NCBI GenBank assembly: GCA_023144715.1
Contig: JAGLFC010000156.1
Location: 1 to 18,422 of the forward strand
Direction of reading: 5' to 3'
Source: Gammaproteobacteria bacterium
GTDB taxonomy: Bacteria > Pseudomonadota > Gammaproteobacteria > GRL18
Length of the DNA: 18,422 nucleotides
The position numbers and the translations under genes were made by a program. The notes below the pieces were generated by a model, which was given only the letters and a program-made list of their open reading frames with translations, ran no database searches and was not told the DNA's origin. Shown here one piece after another: positions 1-7,553 of this stretch (within the stretch, counting starts at the first letter, position 1; each line of letters starts with the position of its first letter).

Positions 1-30
1 AGCTTTTTTTATTGCCTATGAAAAAAGAAA

Positions 31-222
31 CTATTTCCAATCAGAAAAACTATCTGTTTTCTTTTCTAGACCGTCTTCATAGCCTGCTGAATAAGCTTCA
101 GTCACACGTTGTTCTTCACGTTCAGGGTTACATACATAACCACCTTGCCAACCTTGGATATACTCAGATTGTACGCCTTCAGATTCCATTTTTACTGTAA
201 AATCATGATATTCTTGGTTCAT
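31..222 (-). CDS. Small hypothetical protein, 63 aa, with GW/GY-rich motifs
   Basis: I do not recognise a named family with certainty. The start is supported by an AAGGA Shine-Dalgarno sequence about 7 bases before the ATG. The protein is soluble and acidic, with no signal peptide or membrane segment. Two short segments stand out: a glycine/aromatic stretch (QGWQGGY, about residues 23-29) and a second one (AYSAGYEDG, about 43-51), separated by a charged NPEREEQR segment. Paired G-W/G-Y motifs of this kind recall ribosome modulation factor (RMF), but the order and spacing differ, so this is only a resemblance. It is divergent from the Sel1-repeat gene, with a 283-base gap between them, and an inverted repeat lies about 60 bases upstream. 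Confidence 0.65.
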   Translation of the reverse strand: MNQEYHDFTVKMESEGVQSEYIQGWQGGYVCNPEREEQRVTEAYSAGYEDGLEKKTDSFSDWK

Positions 223-283
223 AGGTTTTTCCTTATCTGTCGATAAACAATTAATAAATAAATGCTGGGTTTATTTAAACAAA

Positions 284-306
284 ATCTGCCCAATAGACAG
301 GCAGAT
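284..306. repeat. Inverted repeat in the divergent intergenic region
   Basis: Perfect 7-base arms (ATCTGCC and GGCAGAT) are separated by 9 bases. The repeat lies 62 bases upstream of the minus-strand small gene. On the minus strand it is followed by TTTTGTTT, so it could be a leader hairpin or weak attenuator for that gene. It could also be an operator for either divergent gene. It is much more GC-rich than the AT-rich sequence around it. The rest of 223-505 shows no gene and no promoter I would call with confidence. Confidence 0.45.
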
Positions 307-505
307 AATAAAATAATAATTCGCTTATATTAAATTATTTTAATATAAATTTCAAGTTGATTGAAAGCTGAGTATACTTTATTGTTTTGGTTGGAGGGTA
401 TATCTCTATAGGATAGGATTTTAAAAATAATGACTGGTCAATAACCAACTAAAATAGTATGATATTACTCAATAATACTCCAATTAATGTTAAGTAAGGT
501 TGACT

Positions 506-937
506 ATGAACTTAAATGAAGCAGAAGTAATGGATTTAAACAGTGGACTTAAAGCCCTAGAAGATAAACATTTTACCCGAGCAGTACAATTATTATCACC
601 CTTAGCTGAAAAAGGTGTGCCTGAAGCACAGCATCGTATGGCAGTGATGTATCAAAATGGTTTGGGAATCCATCGAAATGAAACGGCTGCGGCTTTATGG
701 ATGAAACTGTCTGCTGATCAGGGTTATGAATTGGCATGGCATGGCATGGGTTTTATGTATATGGAAGGTGAGGGTGTTGATAAAGATGCTCAAGAGGCGA
801 TTAAATGGTTCACTAAGGGCATTGATGCAGGCTTGATAGGCTCTATGACGACTTTGGCAATGATGTATAAAGAAGGTAATGGTGTCGAAAAAAATCCTGA
901 AGAAGCCGAACGTTTATTAAAAATGGCAGGTTTTTAA
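506..937 (+). CDS. Sel1-like (TPR-type) repeat protein, 143 aa
   Basis: This is a short all-helical repeat protein of the Sel1-like family, which usually acts as a scaffold for protein-protein contacts. About three repeats of roughly 36 residues are visible (about 37-72, 73-108 and 109-143). Each has the typical A...L..MY..G.GV.....A..W...A pattern, for example MAVMYQNGLGI and LAMMYKEGNGVEKN. There is no signal peptide, so it is probably cytoplasmic. I chose the ATG at 506 because AAGG lies about 6 bases before it; an in-frame TTG at 500 overlaps that site. The stop codon overlaps the next start by one base (TAATG), implying translational coupling with the MoxR ATPase. It may be an adaptor for the ATPase/VWA pair, which is inference. 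Confidence 0.88.
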   Translation: MNLNEAEVMDLNSGLKALEDKHFTRAVQLLSPLAEKGVPEAQHRMAVMYQNGLGIHRNETAAALWMKLSADQGYELAWHGMGFMYMEGEGVDKDAQEAIKWFTKGIDAGLIGSMTTLAMMYKEGNGVEKNPEEAERLLKMAGF

Positions 938-1980
938 TGAGAGCATCACAATTATTTACGGTACTTGATCAAGAATTTAAAGGTGCACAAACAGGACACC
1001 ATACACCTGTTATGATTTGGGGACCACCGGGTGTTGGTAAATCTCAATTAGTGGATCAAGTGGCAAAAAAACATAAACGTACCTTGATTGACATTCGCTT
1101 ATCGCAAATGGAGCCGAGTGATTTACGAGGCATTCCATTTAAAGATGGGGATAAGGTGGAGTGGGCAGTACCAGCAATGTTACCTGATGCTGAAAAACAT
1201 GGTACAGAAGGTATTTTATTTTTAGATGAAATCACCTCAGCTCCTCCAAGTGTATCCGCTGCTGCCTATCAATTGATCCTTGATCGTCGTTTAGGTGATT
1301 ATAAAATACCTGATGGCTGGGCTATTTTTGCCGCAGGTAATCGACAAGGGGATCGAGGTGTCACCTATAGTATGCCGGCTCCTTTAGCTAATCGTTTTTC
1401 TCATTATGAGATTGATATTAATCTGGATGATTGGGTGGCATGGGCGTATAAGAAGGGCATTGATGAAAAAATTATTGCCTTCTTACGTTTTCGTCCTGAT
1501 TTATTGTTTGATTTTGATCCTGCTCACAATCCTGTTGCATTCCCAACCCCTAGAACATGGGAATTTGTCCATAATGCTTTGCAAAAATTTCAAGATCATC
1601 CTCAGTTATTTATTGGAGCATTACAATCTTGTGTGGGACCCGCAGCAGGCATAGAACTCAATGCCTTTATTGCTAACTTGGATCAAATGCCTGATCTTGA
1701 TGCGATTATTAAGGGTGAATCTGTTCCTACACCCACCGAAATTGATCTGCAATATGCGGTCGCTTCTGCCTTAGTGGGTCGTGCAATTCGTGCTAGAGAT
1801 ACTGAGGATGCGGATAAAACATATACCAATATCTTAAAATATGCCGCCAGCTTCCGTCAAAAAGAAATGGGAGTGATGCTTGTCTCTGATATGCACAGAG
1901 CCATTGGTGAAGATTTATTTGCCGTTGAAGAATTTGCCAATTGGGCAGATGCCATTGCAGATATTATGCTCTATGGATGA
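937..1980 (+). CDS. MoxR-family AAA+ ATPase
   Basis: This 347-residue AAA+ ATPase is of the MoxR type. Visible motifs are Walker A GPPGVGKS (29-36), Walker B LFLDE (94-98) and a sensor-1 Asn in FAAGNRQGDRG (about 135). MoxR proteins usually work with a partner carrying a von Willebrand factor A domain in assembly or activation of protein complexes, and the next gene encodes exactly such a partner. The start overlaps the stop of the Sel1 gene by one base and the end overlaps the VWA gene by 8 bases, so the three are almost certainly co-translated. The pairing with an HExxH/VWA-like protein suggests one of the less-studied MoxR branches (PA2707-like) rather than RavA. That subfamily placement is from memory of the gene context, not from a tree. 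Substrate unknown. Confidence 0.92.
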   Translation: MRASQLFTVLDQEFKGAQTGHHTPVMIWGPPGVGKSQLVDQVAKKHKRTLIDIRLSQMEPSDLRGIPFKDGDKVEWAVPAMLPDAEKHGTEGILFLDEITSAPPSVSAAAYQLILDRRLGDYKIPDGWAIFAAGNRQGDRGVTYSMPAPLANRFSHYEIDINLDDWVAWAYKKGIDEKIIAFLRFRPDLLFDFDPAHNPVAFPTPRTWEFVHNALQKFQDHPQLFIGALQSCVGPAAGIELNAFIANLDQMPDLDAIIKGESVPTPTEIDLQYAVASALVGRAIRARDTEDADKTYTNILKYAASFRQKEMGVMLVSDMHRAIGEDLFAVEEFANWADAIADIMLYG

Positions 1981-3256
1981 AGTGATAGAAAACAAACTCG
2001 CGGCTGCTCGTACTCGATTGATATTAGATAAACCGTTTTTAGGGGCATTAGTATTAAGATTACCCATTGTAAGCGCTGATCCAGCATGGTGTAAAACCAC
2101 CGATACCGATATGAAAAAGTTGTATATTAATCCTGATTATATACAACAATTGAGTATTGAAGAAACTCAATTTGTGTTAGCACATGAAGCTTTACATTGT
2201 GCATTATCGCATTTTTCACGGCGCGCACATCGAGTAAAATTACGTTGGGATATGGCCTGTGATTTTGCTATTAATCCTATTCTAATTGAAGATGGTTTAA
2301 CACCACCACCACATATCTTTTATCTTCGTGAATATTTGGGAATGACCGCAGAAGAAATTTATCCGACCTTATTGGATAATGAAAATGATGCAGATAGTGA
2401 ACTGGGTCAAAGTAGCAGTGAAGGCGATAATGATCAGGGAGAACAATCGGATCAAGGGGATGTGAAGGACACACAAAATAAAAAACTCAATAGTGAACCA
2501 CAAGAAGACGGTGAAGACGGCAAAGGGCAAACAGGTGATGCTGAACAATCAGAGCCTGACTTTACACAAGGAGGTATGGATAATGATCAACAAAAAGAGC
2601 CACCTCCCGTGCCTAATCATGATGAAATTCAATCACTGAACGCACAATGGCAACAACGCCTTGCAGGGGCAGCACAACAAGCCTTACAAGCAGGTAAACT
2701 GAGCCAGTCAATGGCACGCTTAGTGGATCATTTATTGCAACCACAATTACCGTGGCGCATGTTATTAGCACGTTATATGAGTGCCACCGCACGAGAAGAT
2801 TATAGCTATACTCGCCCCTCTAGTCGCCGTGGTGAACCTGCTATTTACCCTCGTTTACGCAGTCATAAAATTAATATTGTGGTCGCACTTGATATCAGCG
2901 GTTCAATTGCCACCAAAGAAATTAAAGAATTTCTCTCAGAAGTAGATCAGATCAAAGCTCAAGTGCGTGCTCATATTTCATTACATGCCTGTGATACAAA
3001 AGTCACTGATGAAGGGCCATGGGAATTTGAACCATGGGATGAACTGACATTGCCTATACAGTTTAACGGAGGTGGTGGTACTCGTTTTACGCCTGTTTTT
3101 GATTGGGTCGAAAAACAGTCCATGCCACCTGATTTATTGGTTTATTTTACCGATGCAGAAGGGGAATTTCCTGTGAGTGAACCCTATTATCCTGTTATCT
3201 GGTTGGTTAAGGGTAAAGCACCCGTCCCTTGGGGACAACGGATTCAATTAAATTAA
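1973..3256 (+). CDS. VWA-like protein with putative metallopeptidase domain
   Basis: The 427-residue protein has two recognisable parts. The N-terminal part (about 1-135) carries HEALH (71-75) within FVLAHEALHCALSH and WDMACDFAINP (92-102), matching the putative metallopeptidase domain (DUF2201 type) found in MoxR partner proteins. A long acidic, Gln-rich low-complexity linker spans about 135-215. The C-terminal part is VWA-like, with a MIDAS-type DISGS (307-311), GGGGTRFTP (366-374) and FTDAEGEFP (392-400). I chose the ATG at 1973, inside the end of the ATPase gene (8-base overlap). Longer in-frame starts upstream would overlap far more. The ATPase probably remodels this protein or a complex it recruits. 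Whether the HExxH site is catalytic or only binds metal is not visible. Confidence 0.88.
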   Translation: MDEVIENKLAAARTRLILDKPFLGALVLRLPIVSADPAWCKTTDTDMKKLYINPDYIQQLSIEETQFVLAHEALHCALSHFSRRAHRVKLRWDMACDFAINPILIEDGLTPPPHIFYLREYLGMTAEEIYPTLLDNENDADSELGQSSSEGDNDQGEQSDQGDVKDTQNKKLNSEPQEDGEDGKGQTGDAEQSEPDFTQGGMDNDQQKEPPPVPNHDEIQSLNAQWQQRLAGAAQQALQAGKLSQSMARLVDHLLQPQLPWRMLLARYMSATAREDYSYTRPSSRRGEPAIYPRLRSHKINIVVALDISGSIATKEIKEFLSEVDQIKAQVRAHISLHACDTKVTDEGPWEFEPWDELTLPIQFNGGGGTRFTPVFDWVEKQSMPPDLLVYFTDAEGEFPVSEPYYPVIWLVKGKAPVPWGQRIQLN

Positions 3257-3314
3257 TATGATAATGAGAAGTTTTTATCTATTATTTTTCATTTCATACT
3301 TTATATTCTATCCA

Positions 3315-3360
3315 AAATGAGATATATTCTTTGCTTATTAGAATATCCCATTTTTGTTAT
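3315..3360 (+). terminator. Probable Rho-independent terminator after the MoxR/VWA operon
   Basis: A hairpin forms between AAAATG-A-GATATATTCT (from about 3315) and AGAATATCCCAT (3340-3351), with one mismatch and a two-base bulge, and is followed by TTTTTGTTATTT. It lies about 60 bases after the VWA stop codon, as expected for the end of the three-gene operon. The stem is AT-rich. A possible promoter for the next unit (TTTATA, 17 bases, TATATT) overlaps its left arm, so this region may separate two transcription units. Confidence 0.6.
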
Positions 3361-3384
3361 TTAAGTCTTTTTTTAAGGAAATTT

Positions 3385-4392
3385 ATGCGCCAGCGAGTAG
3401 AAATAAAACCAAGCGGACATCAATTTTATGTTGAGTCTAATGAGACTGTGTTAGATGCTGCCTTGCGTCAGGGCATTAATATGCGTTATGGATGTCGTAG
3501 TGGGGCTTGTGGTGCTTGTAAAGGCAAGTTACTGGAGGGTGATATTCACTATGAGAATGATCCTATTGCATTAACTGACAAAGACCAAGCAGATAATCTG
3601 GTGTTATTTTGTGCGGCTCATGCAGATTCTGAATTAGTGATTGAAATGGAAGAAGTCAAACTAGACAGTGCCATTGAAATTAAAACATTACCCTGTCGTG
3701 TACATGATATGAAATTGCTCACAGATGATGTGATGCAACTTTTTATTAAACTGCCAGCGGCCGAACGTTTACAATTTTTGTCAGGTCAATACATTGATAT
3801 TTTGCTAGAAGATGGACGTCATCGAAGTTTTTCAATTGCTAACGCTCCTCATAATGATGAATTTTTAGAATTACATATTCGTTTAGTGGATGATGGTTTA
3901 TTTACGCCCAAAGTCTTTAAAACCATGCAAAATAAAGATTTATTACGCATTGAAGGGCCTCATGGTAGCTTTTTCTTTCATGAAGAGTCTACTAAAGATA
4001 TTTTATTATTGGCAGGTGGTACAGGTTTTGCTCCCATTAAGGGAATTGTCGAGCATTTAGTCAGTGAAAAGGTCACTCGACCTATTGCTATTTACTGGGG
4101 TGTTCGTACAGAAGCTGATTTATATATGAATGAATTAGCACAATCATGGGCAGCAGAGCATGATAATATTACCTTTATTCCTGTATTATCCGATGCAGAT
4201 AGCAATTGGTCGGGTCGTAGTGGTTATGTACATGAAGCAGTATTAGCAGACTTTGAAGATTTGTCTGAATTGGATGTTTATAGCTGTGGTCCTCCTGCTA
4301 TGATTCAAGCAGCAGAAAAAACGTTTCAAGAAAAAGGATTGAAGAAAAATCAATTTTTTTATGACTCCTTTGATTATGCTAGTGATCAATAA
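3385..4392 (+). CDS. 2Fe-2S ferredoxin / FAD / NAD(P)H oxidoreductase (CDP-6-deoxy-glucoseen reductase-like)
   Basis: This 335-residue electron-transfer flavoprotein has the order ferredoxin, FAD domain, NAD(P)H domain. The plant-type 2Fe-2S ligands are Cys37, Cys42, Cys45 and Cys76 (CX4CX2CX30C). The flavin motif is RSFSIAN (147-153) and the nucleotide-binding motifs are GGTGFAPIKG (211-220) and CGPPAMI (301-307). Homologues are often annotated CDP-6-deoxy-delta-3,4-glucoseen reductase, but no deoxysugar genes are nearby, so the physiological acceptor is unknown. The start at 3385 has AAGGAA just upstream; the ORF extends upstream through the terminator hairpin, which is not plausible coding. 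The dsrS gene begins 23 bases after its stop, so the two are likely co-transcribed and the enzyme may supply electrons in sulfur metabolism (inference). It is not DsrL, which is larger. Confidence 0.9.
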   Translation: MRQRVEIKPSGHQFYVESNETVLDAALRQGINMRYGCRSGACGACKGKLLEGDIHYENDPIALTDKDQADNLVLFCAAHADSELVIEMEEVKLDSAIEIKTLPCRVHDMKLLTDDVMQLFIKLPAAERLQFLSGQYIDILLEDGRHRSFSIANAPHNDEFLELHIRLVDDGLFTPKVFKTMQNKDLLRIEGPHGSFFFHEESTKDILLLAGGTGFAPIKGIVEHLVSEKVTRPIAIYWGVRTEADLYMNELAQSWAAEHDNITFIPVLSDADSNWSGRSGYVHEAVLADFEDLSELDVYSCGPPAMIQAAEKTFQEKGLKKNQFFYDSFDYASDQ

Positions 4393-4415
4393 AATTATTG
4401 GGACGGTTTGTTTTA

Positions 4416-5597
4416 ATGGCATTATCAAATGAAGATAGTTTAAGGCTGAATGTCTTATTGGCACAAAAAACCACTGCGATACGCATTGATGAAGGAAAAA
4501 TGATTGTCTATGCCTTAACACAAAAAGGTGAGGCAAAAATTCCGCTCAGTCCTAATGTCAAAAATGACAAATATATTAAAATCGTTAAAGATTTTCTCTC
4601 AACAAAAGCACTGGGCATATCAGGTGGTTTTCCTATGTTTTTGTCTAGCTGGAATCGTATGGGAGGATTGCGTAATAGTGGTTTAGATAAACTATTATTA
4701 CTCGGTGAAGAAGAAGCTGTTATCGCTGTGGTCAACAATAAGGATATTTCAGCTGAGATAGCTAAAAGTGCTTGGTGGGCAATGCAGTCAGCGGATAATG
4801 CTCGTAGTATGCTGTCTAATCTCGTGGTTGTTCAAGCAGATATTGGTAAAGATTTAGCCAAATTTTTAATTGAATTTTTACCTTTTGAAGAAGATCCTTT
4901 AAATATGTTAATCAGTACACGATTAGTGTTACAAAAAGGATTAATTTCTGATGATGAAGTGATGGCATTATGGAAAAAGGCAAAAAGTAAAAATACTCTT
5001 TATGTAGGATTTTTAGATATTCGCCCAGATAATTTGCCCGAAACAGTGATAGAACATGCAGATGCTCATCAAGTGCAAGACGTTTTGGCAGAATTAGTCG
5101 CACACAATAATCCGTACGCCCTAGCATTGTGCAAACTCTCCAGTTCTGAGGGACAAACATTTTTAAAAACGGCTCAGGCATCGTTTAAACGTATTCCTAA
5201 TTATGATATTGCAGGTGCATTATTAGAAAGTATTCGTCGTTATATTTATATTAATCAACCAGAAGCAGGGCAACTATTACATCACTATGAACATGCCTTA
5301 ACGCTTGAAGGTGAACCACAAGTTGATATTGAAGCACTGAATGTATTAGTTGAGACTCTTTATAATGAGCAGAATGATTTGTCTTGTAGTGATGAGCTTA
5401 AAGCTGTACAAGCATTCGTCCCTAAATTACCAAATTTATCAGAACACCTAAAAGCACTCTTATTTTTAAGTCGAGTATCACAAACTTTGCTCGCCCCCAC
5501 AATTGCAAATAGTACCGCTGTGGGTAGTTTAATGAGAAAAAAATTAAAACCTATCTTTGATCCTATTTTATTGCATTTAAGGGTATTACAGAATTAA
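4416..5597 (+). CDS. dsrS: DsrS-like sulfur-oxidation protein
   Basis: The 393-residue soluble protein matches what I remember of DsrS, the poorly characterised product of the last gene in the dsr cluster of purple sulfur bacteria. Recognisable stretches are SLRLNVLLAQ (near residue 8), RIDEGKMIVYAL, a LGISGGFPMFL segment, WNRMGGLR, LLLLGEEEAVIAVV, AWWAMQSADNARSML, FLIEFLPFEEDP and RLVLQKGLI. There is no signal peptide, membrane segment or cofactor motif. The ATG at 4416 is preferred to a TTG at 4398; the Shine-Dalgarno is weak. DsrS is not an essential catalytic part of the dsr pathway as far as I know, but it is a marker of sulfur oxidisers. Here it is apart from the other dsr genes and sits downstream of a ferredoxin reductase. 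It converges with lptB over a 42-base gap that has only a weak 5-base hairpin. Confidence 0.82.
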   Translation: MALSNEDSLRLNVLLAQKTTAIRIDEGKMIVYALTQKGEAKIPLSPNVKNDKYIKIVKDFLSTKALGISGGFPMFLSSWNRMGGLRNSGLDKLLLLGEEEAVIAVVNNKDISAEIAKSAWWAMQSADNARSMLSNLVVVQADIGKDLAKFLIEFLPFEEDPLNMLISTRLVLQKGLISDDEVMALWKKAKSKNTLYVGFLDIRPDNLPETVIEHADAHQVQDVLAELVAHNNPYALALCKLSSSEGQTFLKTAQASFKRIPNYDIAGALLESIRRYIYINQPEAGQLLHHYEHALTLEGEPQVDIEALNVLVETLYNEQNDLSCSDELKAVQAFVPKLPNLSEHLKALLFLSRVSQTLLAPTIANSTAVGSLMRKKLKPIFDPILLHLRVLQN

Positions 5598-5639
5598 ATA
5601 TAAATCACTATTATTGATGTAGTTATCAAAGAGGGTTGA

Positions 5640-6377
5640 TTAAAATTTAAAATTTTCACCTAAATATACTTTTTTAACATGATCATTATCTAAAATATTT
5701 TCAGGGGTACCTTCGGCAATGACCTCTCCGCTACTCATAATATAAGCATGTTTACAGACACTGAGCGTTTCCCTAACATTATGATCGGTGATTAAGATGC
5801 CAATATTTTTATCAGTTAAGTCATGAATAATATTTTGAATATCCGTCACAGAAATAGGATCAACCCCTGCAAAAGGTTCATCTAATAAAATAAAATCAGG
5901 TTCCATTGTCAATGTTCTAGCAATTTCAACTCTACGCCGTTCACCACCCGATAAGCTAATACCCAATGAATGACGAATATGGTTAATTTTAAATTCATTT
6001 AAGAGCTGTGCTAAATGATCTTTTCTATCCATTTGGTTCAGATCTTTACGTGTTTCCAATATTGCCATAAGGTTATCTTCAACACTCAGTTTTCTAAAAA
6101 TAGACGCTTCTTGAGGTAAGTAACCAATTCCCAATTGAGCACGTTTATGGATAGGAAAACGAGTAATATCGACATCATTACAAGTAATTGTACCACTATC
6201 TGCTTGAATTAAGCCCACAACCATATAAAAACTTGTTGTTTTGCCCGCACCATTAGGGCCTAATAACCCAACAACTTCCCCTTTTTTGAGTGAAAATGAC
6301 ACATCATTAACGACAGTTCGTGATTTAAAGCTTTTACATAAATGTTTCATTCTTAATTCTAAGGGATGGGCTGACAT
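5640..6377 (-). CDS. lptB: LPS export ABC transporter ATP-binding protein LptB
   Basis: LptB is the cytoplasmic ATPase that drives lipopolysaccharide extraction from the inner membrane with LptF/LptG and LptC. The 245-residue length is typical. Visible motifs: Walker A GPNGAGKT (40-47), Q-loop YLPQE (86-90), signature LSGGE (142-146) followed by RRRVEIAR, Walker B ILLDEP (163-168) and the switch His in TDHNVRE (His199). The GLLGPNGAGKTTSFYMVVG and DEPFAGVDPISV segments are typical of LptB. It begins 2 bases after the lptA stop, so it is translationally linked. In many gammaproteobacteria lptB is followed by rpoN and hpf; here it is the last gene and faces dsrS. Confidence 0.97.
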   Translation of the reverse strand: MSAHPLELRMKHLCKSFKSRTVVNDVSFSLKKGEVVGLLGPNGAGKTTSFYMVVGLIQADSGTITCNDVDITRFPIHKRAQLGIGYLPQEASIFRKLSVEDNLMAILETRKDLNQMDRKDHLAQLLNEFKINHIRHSLGISLSGGERRRVEIARTLTMEPDFILLDEPFAGVDPISVTDIQNIIHDLTDKNIGILITDHNVRETLSVCKHAYIMSSGEVIAEGTPENILDNDHVKKVYLGENFKF

Positions 6378-6379
6378 TA

Positions 6380-6925
6380 TTATTTACTTTTAGGTTGAAT
6401 GGTGACTCTGACACGACCACCATCATTGCGATTACTTTTATTACTATTGGCAGCAACGGTTTCTTTTTTGGTATCATAAACAATTTTATCGCCACTAAAA
6501 GTATCACCATCTTGATTAATATAAGCTTGTTTTAAAAGATGAATTTTATCCTTCTGCAAATAATAAATCATTGTTTCAGCACGGGCAAAAAAATCAGTTG
6601 TTTTACCCTCAGGTCGTTGCTTAAATGTGGCTAATTTATTTTTATGACCCGTGGCAACTGCTTTTTCTAACTCTTTATTTTTATCATAGTAAATGGTTAA
6701 TTTAGTGGATTTTATGACCATACTGCCTTGTGTTAACACAACATTACCACTATAAATACTGATGCCTTTAAGATCATCTATATCCGCACTATCGGCTTCC
6801 AAATTAATGGCTTGTTTACTATCATTCGCTAATGCCATTACATTGATAGGAAAGCATAAAAATAAAAAAAAGGGTAATAAATAATAGTGACTTAATATTA
6901 TTGAGCAAGTGTTTTTACTGTTCAT
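6380..6925 (-). CDS. lptA: LPS transport periplasmic protein LptA
   Basis: LptA forms the periplasmic bridge that carries LPS between LptC and LptD. The protein has an N-terminal signal sequence with a hydrophobic core (YYLLPFFLFLCFPINVMALA) ending near an ALA cleavage site. An OstA-type beta-jellyroll follows: INLEADSADIDDLKG, then IYSGNVVLTQGSMVIKSTKL, and a late DTFSGDKIVYDTKKETV strand. I chose the ATG at 6925 (181 aa), which has GGGAG about 12 bases upstream and gives a normal signal peptide. An ATG at 6943 (187 aa) is possible but lacks a Shine-Dalgarno site. It lies between lptC and lptB, the standard order. The C-terminal tail is Asn/Lys rich and poorly conserved. Confidence 0.93.
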   Translation of the reverse strand: MNSKNTCSIILSHYYLLPFFLFLCFPINVMALANDSKQAINLEADSADIDDLKGISIYSGNVVLTQGSMVIKSTKLTIYYDKNKELEKAVATGHKNKLATFKQRPEGKTTDFFARAETMIYYLQKDKIHLLKQAYINQDGDTFSGDKIVYDTKKETVAANSNKSNRNDGGRVRVTIQPKSK

Positions 6926-6951
6926 TATCAAAGAGACTCCCATTGATTTTT

Positions 6952-7548
6952 TTATTCATTGCCCACTGATTCGGGGGGCAAATGTTGTATTTTAACATTA
7001 TTGAGCAAGTAATAATGTTCACTATCTAAATAGGCTTTCATGCCAATTCCTGTCGCAATTATAGTATCTGTAGTGATCTTTACAAATTTATCCGTTTCAG
7101 CAAAGTTTTTATTAGGCCAAATAGTTAATTCAGGTGTTTCAAGTTGAAAAAAAGAATTGTGTGGTGATTTTTCACGCTTAATAAATGTATGTCCTTTTAA
7201 ACGAACGCGACTTCCATTTTTATTCACCCAACCTGCTTCCGCTAATATATCCGTAGATGCCCCTATTTTTTTAAATAACGTAATTTTAGGTGTATCAATT
7301 TCAGATTCTGTATCACCGGGATAATGGGCTATTTTATCACCCACAATTTTATTTTTTGGATGTCCTGTTTCACTAAAACTATTAATCTTTACTTCATTAA
7401 AAAAAGTATCCGCAATTTTAGCATCTTTATTTTCTTCAGGGATATTAATAGTAAAGTGTTTAGTGGTATTCAAATTAAAAACATAGCCACTAACGCTTAT
7501 TGAAGCCATTGGAATAATAATAAGTAAAGCAAGAAGTTTTTTATCCAT
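6952..7548 (-). CDS. lptC: LPS export protein LptC
   Basis: LptC is a single-pass inner-membrane protein that passes LPS from the LptBFG transporter to LptA. The 198-residue protein has one N-terminal membrane segment (about residues 4-24, LLALLIIIPMASISVSGYVF), then a periplasmic beta-rich domain with the LptC-type phrases IDTPKITLFKK and LETPELTIWPNKNFAETD. The last of these is close to the ALTVYPEKNFAETD-like region of LptC proteins. It begins 5 bases after the kdsC stop with no Shine-Dalgarno site, so it is probably translated by coupling. Identification rests on both sequence and position between kdsC and lptA. Confidence 0.94.
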   Translation of the reverse strand: MDKKLLALLIIIPMASISVSGYVFNLNTTKHFTINIPEENKDAKIADTFFNEVKINSFSETGHPKNKIVGDKIAHYPGDTESEIDTPKITLFKKIGASTDILAEAGWVNKNGSRVRLKGHTFIKREKSPHNSFFQLETPELTIWPNKNFAETDKFVKITTDTIIATGIGMKAYLDSEHYYLLNNVKIQHLPPESVGNE

Positions 7549-7553
7549 TATTT

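Noticed and set aside
1..30. Terminator-like T-run and A-run at the left edge
   Set aside because: The potential stem is only A-T pairs around an unstructured centre, and the sequence is cut by the window edge.
1880..1972. Longer start for the VWA-like protein
   Set aside because: It would overlap the ATPase gene by about 100 bases; the start at 1973 gives a normal 8-base coupling overlap and a family-like N terminus.
3331..3384. 18-codon upstream extension of the oxidoreductase
   Set aside because: It runs through the terminator hairpin, and the ATG at 3385 has an AAGGAA site and starts directly at the ferredoxin fold.
4243..5181. Minus-strand ORFs opposite the reductase and dsrS
   Set aside because: They are antisense shadows of well-supported genes, without ribosome-binding sites or recognisable domains.
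5598..5639. Terminator between convergent dsrS and lptB
   Set aside because: Only a 5-base TTGAT/ATCAA hairpin is present, with no T-run, too weak to call.
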